Part shown: positions 1-6,338 of the stretch, piece by piece
Numbering within the stretch: position 1 is the stretch's first letter
Layout: each line of letters opens with the position of its first letter
Program-made: the position numbers and the translations under genes
The notes under the pieces: generated by a model
What the model was told of the DNA's origin: nothing
What the model saw: the letters and a program-made list of their open reading frames with translations, nothing else
The model's database searches: none
Source of the DNA: Oscillospiraceae bacterium
Lineage (GTDB): Bacteria; Bacillota; Clostridia; Oscillospirales; Oscillospiraceae
DNA: 33,318 nucleotides
NCBI GenBank assembly: GCA_017410425.1
Contig: JAFQQV010000029.1
Span: 1 to 33,318, forward strand
Direction of reading: 5' to 3'

Positions 1-104
1 CGTATTTTGGGCATCTGCATTGTTACAGCCGCTTGAAATACACACAAGTATTCCTGCGCGTCTGTGCCGCGCATCTGCCGCAAAATACGGCTTTTCAGGT
101 GCAT
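1..104. repeat. GC-rich structured element at the window edge, no supported gene
   Basis: Positions 1-9 (CGTATTTTG) and 81-89 (CAAAATACG) are exact inverted repeats. Between them 55-60 (TGCGCG) and 68-73 (CGCGCA) can pair around a 7-base loop, and GCATCTGC occurs as a direct repeat at 11-18 and 71-78. On the minus strand two reading frames stay open to the window edge and the third is open over most of the element. One begins at an ATG at 104, but no ribosome binding site precedes it. This looks more like a structured non-coding or dispersed element than a gene. Its left limit lies outside the window, so its nature is undecided. Confidence 0.35.
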
Positions 105-142
105 AGCAGTTTTGCCAAAGGATATTCGAGATAAAATCGCAT

Positions 143-185
143 AAAAAATTTCCCTCATACTGGATATGTATGGGGGAAATTTTTT
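143..185. terminator. Bidirectional intrinsic terminator
   Basis: Arms 143-160 and 168-185 pair over 18 bp with one G-U, around a 7-base loop. An A-run on the left and a T-run on the right let it work in both directions. It lies about 80 bp beyond the stop of the minus-strand DUF1015 gene and would end that transcript. Nothing else is recognisable between 186 and 266. Confidence 0.8.
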
Positions 186-266
186 GTGTGTATTTTAGCC
201 GGATAGGCAAAGGCAAAACCACATGTTTTCTTGTGCGGTGGCTCCTAACGACTTCCTCTTTTTTTA

Positions 267-1493
267 TCAGATTTCTCTTGCTTCGATATAGTATCGTTTT
301 TCCTGTGCCTCACCCATGGAGAAGGTCTTGCGGGGCAGAACACCGTCGCTGGCAATACCGCGGAAAAAATCATCCTTGGGCACTGACTCCAGCACAAAGC
401 CAATGGAGCCGGGCTTGGCGGAAAGCTCGCGCAGAGTATCTTCGCCGTGGATATAGTCTATTTCACCGTAATTATTTTTCAGATACTCATCCAGCGCGCT
501 CTGCAGTATGCCAATAGGCAGCACACCCTTAGATTTATCCAGATACATAATGCCCTCATTGCCGCCGGAGATCCACCTTATGGGATAACCGTTCTCGGCA
601 CAGCAGCTCTCGCCAAGGTATGTAAGCAGAGACATGGCCTTGCAGTTCGTGATAATACGGTGTATGGGCTCAAACTTCTGGGAATCGTCCATGATATTTT
701 CCAGCTCCACCATGGCATAGCGGGCTCTGGCCAGAGGATCTTCATCCGCGCCATTGCTTTTCAGCTCCTCATAGCAGGCTTTTGCAGTTGCAAGGGAGTG
801 GTTGCCGTCGCCAACGGCAAATAACATAGGGGCAAGGGTGCCGAACTCTGCCCGCTTTCTATCGCAGTAGTTGTCAATGCTCTCCTGCAATGCGGCAGCA
901 TTCTCTCCCTCCACAAGCCAGGCGCGGATATGGCCGCCGCCCTGCATAAGCTCCAGATCATAGACAGGCTGCAGCTTTGCCTTTTTATCGGCAAGAGGCT
1001 CAATAATGCTGCGCTGCTCATCATCGCAGAGCAGCAGCACATGGCTAAGCTCAATGGGAGCACCGCGGCGAACCTTCATCCGGGGTGGGATGCGTTCCAC
1101 CACTGTTTTTTCTGTGGCGCGGATAGCGGAGATGGCGCCAGCGTTATAGTCATATTCTTCAAGGTCGATTACACCCACGATTCCGGGGCGGACAGAACCG
1201 TCCAGCAGACTGCGCTCAACATATATGAAAGTGTTTTTATATGTGTTGAAGATCCCAGACTCCAGATACTGACGCATATTGCTGCGGATCAGCTCATATC
1301 TGTCCTCACTGCAGCTTTTAAGCTCCACCTCAGGGAGAATGCAGCGAAGAGCAGAAGGAAGGCTGCCGACCGCCTCATCAAGCTTCTGCCAGTACTCAGG
1401 CTGGGAAGTAAACTGGTCGCAGGCCACAACAGGCCATTTTTCTATATACTCTGCCTTGGGCAGCAAAACATCAAAAGAAGTAAAAACGGACAA
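267..1493 (-). CDS. DUF1015 family protein
   Basis: A 408-residue protein of the DUF1015 family, which is widespread in anaerobes but has no firmly established biochemical role. Recognisable family features are the N-terminal PVVACDQFTSQPEYW segment, GIVGVIDLEEYDY near residue 105, an ATEKTVVERIPPR segment near 125, and the conserved GDGNHSLATAK motif near 228. No signal peptide or membrane segment is seen, so it should be cytoplasmic. The start is a TTG at 1493-1491, chosen because a full AGGAGG (complement of 1501-1506) sits 7 bases upstream and no nearby ATG has a comparable site. It is transcribed alone, divergently from the lipoprotein gene at 1633. Family assignment is confident; function is unknown. 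Confidence 0.85.
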   Translation of the reverse strand: MSVFTSFDVLLPKAEYIEKWPVVACDQFTSQPEYWQKLDEAVGSLPSALRCILPEVELKSCSEDRYELIRSNMRQYLESGIFNTYKNTFIYVERSLLDGSVRPGIVGVIDLEEYDYNAGAISAIRATEKTVVERIPPRMKVRRGAPIELSHVLLLCDDEQRSIIEPLADKKAKLQPVYDLELMQGGGHIRAWLVEGENAAALQESIDNYCDRKRAEFGTLAPMLFAVGDGNHSLATAKACYEELKSNGADEDPLARARYAMVELENIMDDSQKFEPIHRIITNCKAMSLLTYLGESCCAENGYPIRWISGGNEGIMYLDKSKGVLPIGILQSALDEYLKNNYGEIDYIHGEDTLRELSAKPGSIGFVLESVPKDDFFRGIASDGVLPRKTFSMGEAQEKRYYIEAREI

Positions 1494-1520
1494 AACAGTA
1501 CCTCCTTAACACTGGGGGAT

Positions 1521-1549
1521 ATTTTAATATTATTTGAATTAACAGTCAA
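1521..1549 (-). promoter_or_regulatory. Sigma-A-type promoter for the DUF1015 gene
   Basis: On the minus strand, TTGACT (complement of 1544-1549), a 17-bp spacer and TAAAAT (complement of 1521-1526) form a near-consensus vegetative promoter about 28 bases upstream of the TTG start. Confidence 0.7.
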
Positions 1550-1597
1550 TGCGCAGATTGTTTAAGTTTAATTTAGATTTTGAGTGTTAAATTTTAT

Positions 1598-1603
1598 TAT
1601 AAT
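1598..1603 (+). promoter_or_regulatory. Probable -10 element for the lipoprotein gene
   Basis: A perfect TATAAT lies about 30 bases before the ATG at 1633. No convincing -35 hexamer is found at the normal 16-18 bp spacing, so only the -10 is called. Confidence 0.4.
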
Positions 1604-1632
1604 ACTTCCAGACACGAATGGAGCGTGACATA

Positions 1633-3537
1633 ATGAAGAAAACATTGCCTTTAATATTGGTTCTGGCTTTGTCCATCCAGATAACAGCCTGCGCGGCAGA
1701 AGCTTCGCCGGTAAAACAGGCGGAATCCCCCATGACGGTGGAAAGCAGCCCCATAGCAAGCATTGTTGAAAATTCAGAATTTTTCTCAGAGCGGGATTTT
1801 GAGACCGGGTTCAGTAGTGAAAACGCTGTGGAGATAAAGCTGAATGGCAGCAGTGCTGAGTTTGAATCAGCTGCTGTGGAATATAAAGATAATCAGCTGA
1901 AGATTTCAGACGAGGGCACATATATTCTCCGCGGCAAGCTCAGCGAGGGCATGGTGATAGTTGACGCGGAAAAAAGCGACAAAATTGAGCTGGTGCTGGA
2001 TGGAGTGGAGATAAACAGTGCAGACTGCGCCGCGATATATGTCTTGCAGGCGGATAAGCTTTTTATCAATCTTGCAGAAGGGAGCGAAAATACGCTGTCC
2101 AATGGCGGAGCTTTTATTCAGCTGGATGATAATAACATTGACGCTGTGATTTATTCCAGGGACGATGTGACCCTCAAGGGCAGCGGCAGTCTCAGCATCA
2201 GCTCTCCTGCCGGGCACGGCGTGGTGAGCAAGGATTCTCTCAGCATTACTGATGGCAACTATTATGTAAACTGTGCGTCGAATGGACTGGATGCCAATGA
2301 CGATGTAAGTATCGCCGGCGGCAGCTTTGAAATTGTTTCCGGCAAGGATGCCATCAAAGCAGAGAATGACGAAGACGAGAGCGCAGGCATTGTCTATATC
2401 AGCGGCGGAGACTTTGAACTCAGCTCCGAAGGAGACGGCATCAGCGCTTCCGCCAGCATGCAGATCGATGGTGGCAGCTTCAGCATTGTGTCAGGCGGAG
2501 GCCACGAAAATGCAGCGGAGAAAAGCTCCGGTATGTGGGGCCAGTTTATGCCGGCAGGCATACGCCCTGACAGGGCTGAAATGGACGAAGGAAAGCAGGA
2601 TGACAGGAAATTGGAGGACATGACTCTACCCGAGAGGCCTGATGGAGAAAGGCCAAAGGGGCACGGAAATATGATGCCAGGGGATATGGAAGGCTTTGAG
2701 CGGCCTGAAATGCCTGCAGGCGGATTTGGAGCTTTTGAGCCGGTACAGGATCAGCAGCTCAATGGCGATGGCAGCAGCATGAAGGCTTTCAAGGCTAAGG
2801 GTGAGCTTACAATAAACGGCGGCAGCTTCAATGCTGATTCTGCGGACGACGCTTTTCATTCTGATCTTAACATGAATATCAATGCCGGTACTTTTGAAAT
2901 TGCAGCAGGCGATGATGCCTTTCATGCCGAGGAGCAGCTTGTTATAAACGGCGGCAGCATCAATATAAGCCAAAGCTATGAAGGTATTGAGGCGCTGCAT
3001 GTCTCAATCTTTGGAGGAGATATTGAGCTTGAAGCCAGCGATGACGGTATCAATGCGGCAGGCGGCGTGGATCAGAGTGGCTTTGGCGGTCGGGACAGAA
3101 TGTTCGGCGGAGCCATGGAGCAGAACTCCGGCGGCAGCATACTTATTGGGGGCGGAAATCTTAACATCACCGCTTACGGTGACGGCCTTGACGCCAATGG
3201 CAGCATTGAGATAACAGGCGGCAACACCGTGGTATGCGGTCCTACATATGGCGACACTTCTATATTGGACTACTACACAACAGCCAGCATCACCGGCGGC
3301 AGCTTTATCGGCAGCGGCTCTGCCATGATGAGCCAGAGCTTCAGCGACTATAGCCAGGGCCTGGTTTTTGGCAGGCTTAGCAGCGAAAAGAGCGCCGGAG
3401 TGAGAGTGGATGTGCAGAACAGCAAGGGTGAAACCATAATGAACTTCAGCCCTGAACTGGACTTTGAACTTGTGATAGTCTCAAGCCCGGAGCTTTCTGT
3501 GGATGAAACTTACAGCCTGAGCATAGAAACAGAATAA
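1633..3537 (+). CDS. Lipoprotein with Cthe_2159-like (DUF4353) carbohydrate-binding beta-helix
   Basis: A 634-residue predicted surface lipoprotein. The N-terminus has a Lys-Lys, a hydrophobic stretch and a lipobox-like ITAC with the lipidated cysteine at residue 20. The rest is made of short repeats rich in Gly, Ser, Asp and Asn (forms such as INGGSF, DDAFHSD, GDGLDANGSIEITGG), typical of the right-handed beta-helix family whose studied member Cthe_2159 binds acidic plant polysaccharide. Residues about 301-375 interrupt the repeats with a Met/Pro/Glu/Gly-rich, probably disordered insert. The start is ATG 1633, with GGAG at 1620-1623 nine bases upstream; an in-frame ATG at 1618 lacks such a site and would spoil the signal peptide. 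It is monocistronic with its own terminator. Binding of a cell-wall or dietary polysaccharide is inferred from the family. Confidence 0.8.
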   Translation: MKKTLPLILVLALSIQITACAAEASPVKQAESPMTVESSPIASIVENSEFFSERDFETGFSSENAVEIKLNGSSAEFESAAVEYKDNQLKISDEGTYILRGKLSEGMVIVDAEKSDKIELVLDGVEINSADCAAIYVLQADKLFINLAEGSENTLSNGGAFIQLDDNNIDAVIYSRDDVTLKGSGSLSISSPAGHGVVSKDSLSITDGNYYVNCASNGLDANDDVSIAGGSFEIVSGKDAIKAENDEDESAGIVYISGGDFELSSEGDGISASASMQIDGGSFSIVSGGGHENAAEKSSGMWGQFMPAGIRPDRAEMDEGKQDDRKLEDMTLPERPDGERPKGHGNMMPGDMEGFERPEMPAGGFGAFEPVQDQQLNGDGSSMKAFKAKGELTINGGSFNADSADDAFHSDLNMNINAGTFEIAAGDDAFHAEEQLVINGGSINISQSYEGIEALHVSIFGGDIELEASDDGINAAGGVDQSGFGGRDRMFGGAMEQNSGGSILIGGGNLNITAYGDGLDANGSIEITGGNTVVCGPTYGDTSILDYYTTASITGGSFIGSGSAMMSQSFSDYSQGLVFGRLSSEKSAGVRVDVQNSKGETIMNFSPELDFELVIVSSPELSVDETYSLSIETE

Positions 3538-3542
3538 ATTTT

Positions 3543-3578
3543 AATGGCCCCATTTTTCCTGGGGCCATTGACTTTTTT
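3543..3578 (+). terminator. Intrinsic terminator after the lipoprotein gene
   Basis: A perfect 10-bp stem (AATGGCCCCA at 3543-3552 with TGGGGCCATT at 3560-3569), a 7-base loop and a T-run at 3573-3578, five bases after the stop codon. Confidence 0.9.
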
Positions 3579-3596
3579 AAAAAATAGAAGTATGAT
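3568..3596 (+). promoter_or_regulatory. Promoter of the AbrB-glycosyltransferase operon
   Basis: TTGACT (3568-3573), a 17-bp spacer and TATGAT (3591-3596). The -35 overlaps the last two bases of the preceding terminator stem and the -10 lies inside a palindrome (see next entry). The predicted start point is near 3603, giving a leader of about 27 bases. Confidence 0.75.
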
Positions 3597-3614
3597 TAAT
3601 CATACTAATCATAC
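3590..3614 (+). promoter_or_regulatory. Candidate operator: 16-bp palindrome plus a third half-site
   Basis: GTATGATTAATCATAC (3590-3605) is a perfect palindrome. The half-site TAATCATAC recurs directly after it at 3606-3614. It covers the -10 and the predicted transcription start, so a bound protein would block the promoter. The AbrB-type regulator encoded 16 bases downstream is the obvious candidate; that link is inferred. Confidence 0.6.
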
Positions 3615-3629
3615 AACTTGGAGGCGCTT

Positions 3630-3854
3630 ATGGATATACCCAACGGAAAATATGCCTGGATGGTAAAAATAGGGGAGAAGGGCCAGTTTGTAATACCCAA
3701 GGAGGCACGTGAGGTCTTTGGTCTTAAGCCCGGTATGGAGATTCTTGTGCTGGGTGACATAGAGCGGGGCATAGCAATTCTGCCGGCGGAGAAGCAGCAG
3801 GAGGCTTTATCAAGCATACTCAATGCAGAGGGCTTGTTCGGAGGCGAGACATGA
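3630..3854 (+). CDS. AbrB/MazE/SpoVT-type DNA-binding regulator
   Basis: A 74-residue protein with the swapped-hairpin AbrB fold signature: WMVKIGEKGQFVIPKEAREVF over residues about 8-28, followed by GLKPGMEILVLGD. Members are small dimeric transcription regulators or antitoxins. No toxin gene follows; the next gene is a glycosyltransferase whose ATG overlaps this stop by 4 bases, so the two are translationally coupled. The start is ATG 3630 because GGAGG (3620-3624) lies 5 bases upstream; an in-frame TTG at 3618 overlaps that ribosome site and is unlikely. A palindromic operator over its own promoter suggests autoregulation. Confidence 0.85.
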   Translation: MDIPNGKYAWMVKIGEKGQFVIPKEAREVFGLKPGMEILVLGDIERGIAILPAEKQQEALSSILNAEGLFGGET

Positions 3855-5026
3855 GCAAAATAGTATTTTTCTGCATCCCGGCCCATGGCCACACGAACCC
3901 TACACTTGGCGTCGTGCGTGAGCTTGTGGAGCGGGGCCATGAGCTCTGGTATTATTCATATGAGCCTTTCAGAAACAAGATAGAGACTGTCGGAGCAAGG
4001 TTCATTCCATGCGATGATTTTGATGCCGAGCAGAAAATTGACCCGAAAGACGCCGCCCGGGTGGGCAGTGATCTGGCTTTCTCCACAAAGCTGCTGGTGG
4101 ATACCACCCTTGCCCTGGATGAGACGGTCTGCCGCCATATGGAGCAGATAAAACCCGACTGCATTGTGGCCGATTCCATGGCTGTATGGGGTAAGGCTGC
4201 CGCCATGAAGCTGGGCATACCATTTGTGTCCAGCACCACCACCTTTGCCTTCAATAAGGAATCAGCAAAGATTATGAAGCAGAGCGGGAAGGAACTTGTC
4301 AAAATGCTCTTTTCCATGCCGAAGATAAACCGGGATGTAAAACGCCTGCAGGCCAAGGGCTATCCCGTGAAAAATGTGCTGGATATTATCAGTAACGATA
4401 ATAATACTCATACTATTGTCTATACTTCTCCCGAGTTTCAGCCCTGCAGTGAAACTTTTTCTGATAAATATGCCTTTGTGGGCCCCTCAATCCGGCCTGC
4501 GGAGTCAGAGTTTGAAAAGAAGCGGGACAAGCTTGTGTATATCTCCATGGGCACCGTGAATAATGACATGCTGCCCTTGTACAGCAGCTGCATTGAAGCC
4601 TTCAGGGATACTGGCTGGCAGATAGTCATATCCGCCGGTGAGACTGCGGACATTCAATCTCTGGGCACACTGCCGGATAATGTGGAGATATACCCAAGAG
4701 TGGACCAGATTGCGGTGCTTAAAAAGGCAGATGCATTTATATCCCATTGTGGGATGAACTCAGTCAGCGAGAGTCTGTATTTTTCCGTCCCTCTTGTGCT
4801 GCTGCCCCAGACCAAGGAGCAGGAGGCTGTGGCCGCCCGAACGGAGGAACTTGGTGCCGGCATCAGGCTTGGTAGCACAGAGCCCGAGACTATTTGCAGC
4901 GCAGTGGAAAAATTGCTTTCGGACGAAAGCTATAAGAAAAATGCCAAAATAATTTCTGCCGGCTTTCATGCCTGCAGCGGCGCAAAAGGCGCAGCAGACA
5001 AGATATTGAGCCTTTGTGACAACTGA
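3851..5026 (+). CDS. MGT/YjiC-like UDP-sugar glycosyltransferase (GT1 family)
   Basis: A 391-residue GT-B fold glycosyltransferase of the macrolide/UDP-glucuronosyl transferase group. The N-terminal acceptor domain begins with FFCIPAHGHTNPTLGVVREL, the usual family opening. The C-terminal donor domain carries ISHCGMNSVSESL with the conserved His-Cys-Gly at residues 299-301, then VPLVLLPQTKEQ, which normally contacts the nucleotide sugar. No signal peptide, so cytosolic. Relatives glycosylate small hydrophobic acceptors such as macrolides, flavonoids or lipids; the acceptor here cannot be read from sequence. It is the second gene of an operon with an AbrB-type regulator. No clear terminator is visible after it, so some read-through into pyrC is possible. 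Confidence 0.87.
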   Translation: MSKIVFFCIPAHGHTNPTLGVVRELVERGHELWYYSYEPFRNKIETVGARFIPCDDFDAEQKIDPKDAARVGSDLAFSTKLLVDTTLALDETVCRHMEQIKPDCIVADSMAVWGKAAAMKLGIPFVSSTTTFAFNKESAKIMKQSGKELVKMLFSMPKINRDVKRLQAKGYPVKNVLDIISNDNNTHTIVYTSPEFQPCSETFSDKYAFVGPSIRPAESEFEKKRDKLVYISMGTVNNDMLPLYSSCIEAFRDTGWQIVISAGETADIQSLGTLPDNVEIYPRVDQIAVLKKADAFISHCGMNSVSESLYFSVPLVLLPQTKEQEAVAARTEELGAGIRLGSTEPETICSAVEKLLSDESYKKNAKIISAGFHACSGAKGAADKILSLCDN

Positions 5027-5056
5027 AATGGCAGAAATTGTATTCTTTGCAGCTTC

Positions 5057-5085
5057 TTGACATCGTTTTTCGTTTGTGTTATTAT
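5057..5085 (+). promoter_or_regulatory. Promoter of the pyrimidine operon
   Basis: TTGACA (5057-5062), a 17-bp spacer and TATTAT (5080-5085), one mismatch from consensus overall. Initiation near 5092 would leave only about 26 bases before the pyrC ATG. There is no room for a PyrR anti-terminator/terminator and no terminator hairpin is seen. Confidence 0.8.
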
Positions 5086-5117
5086 CCCTAAGATAAACAT
5101 GAAACGAGGTCATTTGG

Positions 5118-6308
5118 ATGGAACTGAAAATTTTCGACAATTCATCTGACATGGCGCAGGAGGTTCTTACCCGTCTGCGCGCTGAAGGCATTTCTGTTTC
5201 CAATTTTACAGTTTTACCCGGTTTTTGCGATGTGCATGTACACTTTCGTGAGCCGGGTTTTTCTTTTAAAGAAACCATGGAGACTGGCAGTGCCGCAGCT
5301 GCCCGCGGCGGATATACCGCAGTCTGCACTATGCCCAACTTAAACCCCATTCCTGACTGTATGGAGAATCTGCAGCTCCAGCTGGACAGAATTAACGAAG
5401 GCGCCTGCATCAATGTATACCCCTACGCCTCCATCACTGTTGCAGAGCGGGGTGAAAAACTCTCTGACATGGCGGCCATGGCTGAGCATGCGATTGGATT
5501 TTCAGACGATGGCCGGGGCGTACAGTCCGATGAGATGATGCGTCAGGCCATGCTGGAAGCAAAGCGCCTTGGCAAGATGATAGTTGCCCATTGTGAAGTC
5601 AATGAGCTGCTTCGCGGCGGATATATTCACGATGGTGACTACGCAAAGGCCCATGGTCACCGCGGCATCTGCAGCGAGAGCGAGTGGGCCCAGATAGCCC
5701 GTGATATTGAGCTTGTGCGCGAGACCGGATGTGCTTACCATGTCTGTCATATCTCCACCAAGGAGAGCGTGGAGCTGATACGCAAGGCCAAGGCCGAGGG
5801 CCTTGACGTGACTTGTGAGACTGGCCCCCACTATCTGGTGCTGGACGACAGCTGCCTGCAGGAAGACGGCAGATTCAAGATGAATCCCCCTCTGAGAGAT
5901 AAGAGTGACAGGGAAGCGCTGGTGCAGGGCATTCTGGATGGTACCATCGATATGGTAGCCACCGACCATGCTCCCCACGCCGCAAACGAGAAGGACCGCG
6001 GCCTTGAAAAGAGTGCTATGGGTGTTGTCGGCCTGGAGACTGCTTTCCCTGTGATGTATACCCACTTTGTAAAGACCGGCATTATGAGCATGGAAAGGCT
6101 CATGGAGCTGATGGTCAAAAATCCCAGGGAGCGCTTTGGTATAGAGCTTTCAGAGGATTATTCCGTCTGGGATCTGGATGCCTGCTACAAGGTTGACCCG
6201 GCAGACTTCGCCTCTATGGGCCGTGCCACCCCCTTTACCGGCATGGAGGTCTACGGCAAATGCCTGATGACCGTCTGCGGCGGCAAAACTGTGTATAAGA
6301 CTGTTTGA
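5118..6308 (+). CDS. pyrC: Dihydroorotase
   Basis: Cyclises N-carbamoyl-aspartate to dihydroorotate, step three of UMP synthesis, in the cytosol. The 396-residue length fits the class I amidohydrolase-fold enzymes. Metal and catalytic residues are visible in order: HVHFREPG with His40 and His42, the FSDDG segment (Asp130/131), AHCE (His158), CHIST (His211) and ATDHAPHA (Asp283). SFKETMETGSAAAARGG after the first motif is also characteristic. The ATG at 5118 has GAGGT (5106-5110) seven bases upstream. It heads the pyr operon, with carB 30 bases downstream. The small carA normally found beside carB is absent. Confidence 0.95.
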   Translation: MELKIFDNSSDMAQEVLTRLRAEGISVSNFTVLPGFCDVHVHFREPGFSFKETMETGSAAAARGGYTAVCTMPNLNPIPDCMENLQLQLDRINEGACINVYPYASITVAERGEKLSDMAAMAEHAIGFSDDGRGVQSDEMMRQAMLEAKRLGKMIVAHCEVNELLRGGYIHDGDYAKAHGHRGICSESEWAQIARDIELVRETGCAYHVCHISTKESVELIRKAKAEGLDVTCETGPHYLVLDDSCLQEDGRFKMNPPLRDKSDREALVQGILDGTIDMVATDHAPHAANEKDRGLEKSAMGVVGLETAFPVMYTHFVKTGIMSMERLMELMVKNPRERFGIELSEDYSVWDLDACYKVDPADFASMGRATPFTGMEVYGKCLMTVCGGKTVYKTV

Positions 6309-6338
6309 TAATTGGATTGAGTAAAAAGGAGAAAAACC

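Noticed and set aside
1..104. A partial minus-strand gene starting at the ATG at 104
   Set aside because: No ribosome site, more than one frame open, and strong inverted repeats point to a structured element. Kept as a repeat, not a CDS.
170..517. A 115-codon plus-strand frame near the left edge
   Set aside because: It starts inside the terminator hairpin, overlaps the DUF1015 gene antisense and has no ribosome site or domain.
3630..5026. AbrB-type gene as an antitoxin of a toxin-antitoxin pair
   Set aside because: The coupled downstream gene is a clear glycosyltransferase, not a MazF/VapC-type toxin.
5099..5149. A 16-codon upstream reading frame overlapping the pyrC start
   Set aside because: No ribosome site, and it could be chance. 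Mentioned only as a possibility under the pyr leader finding.
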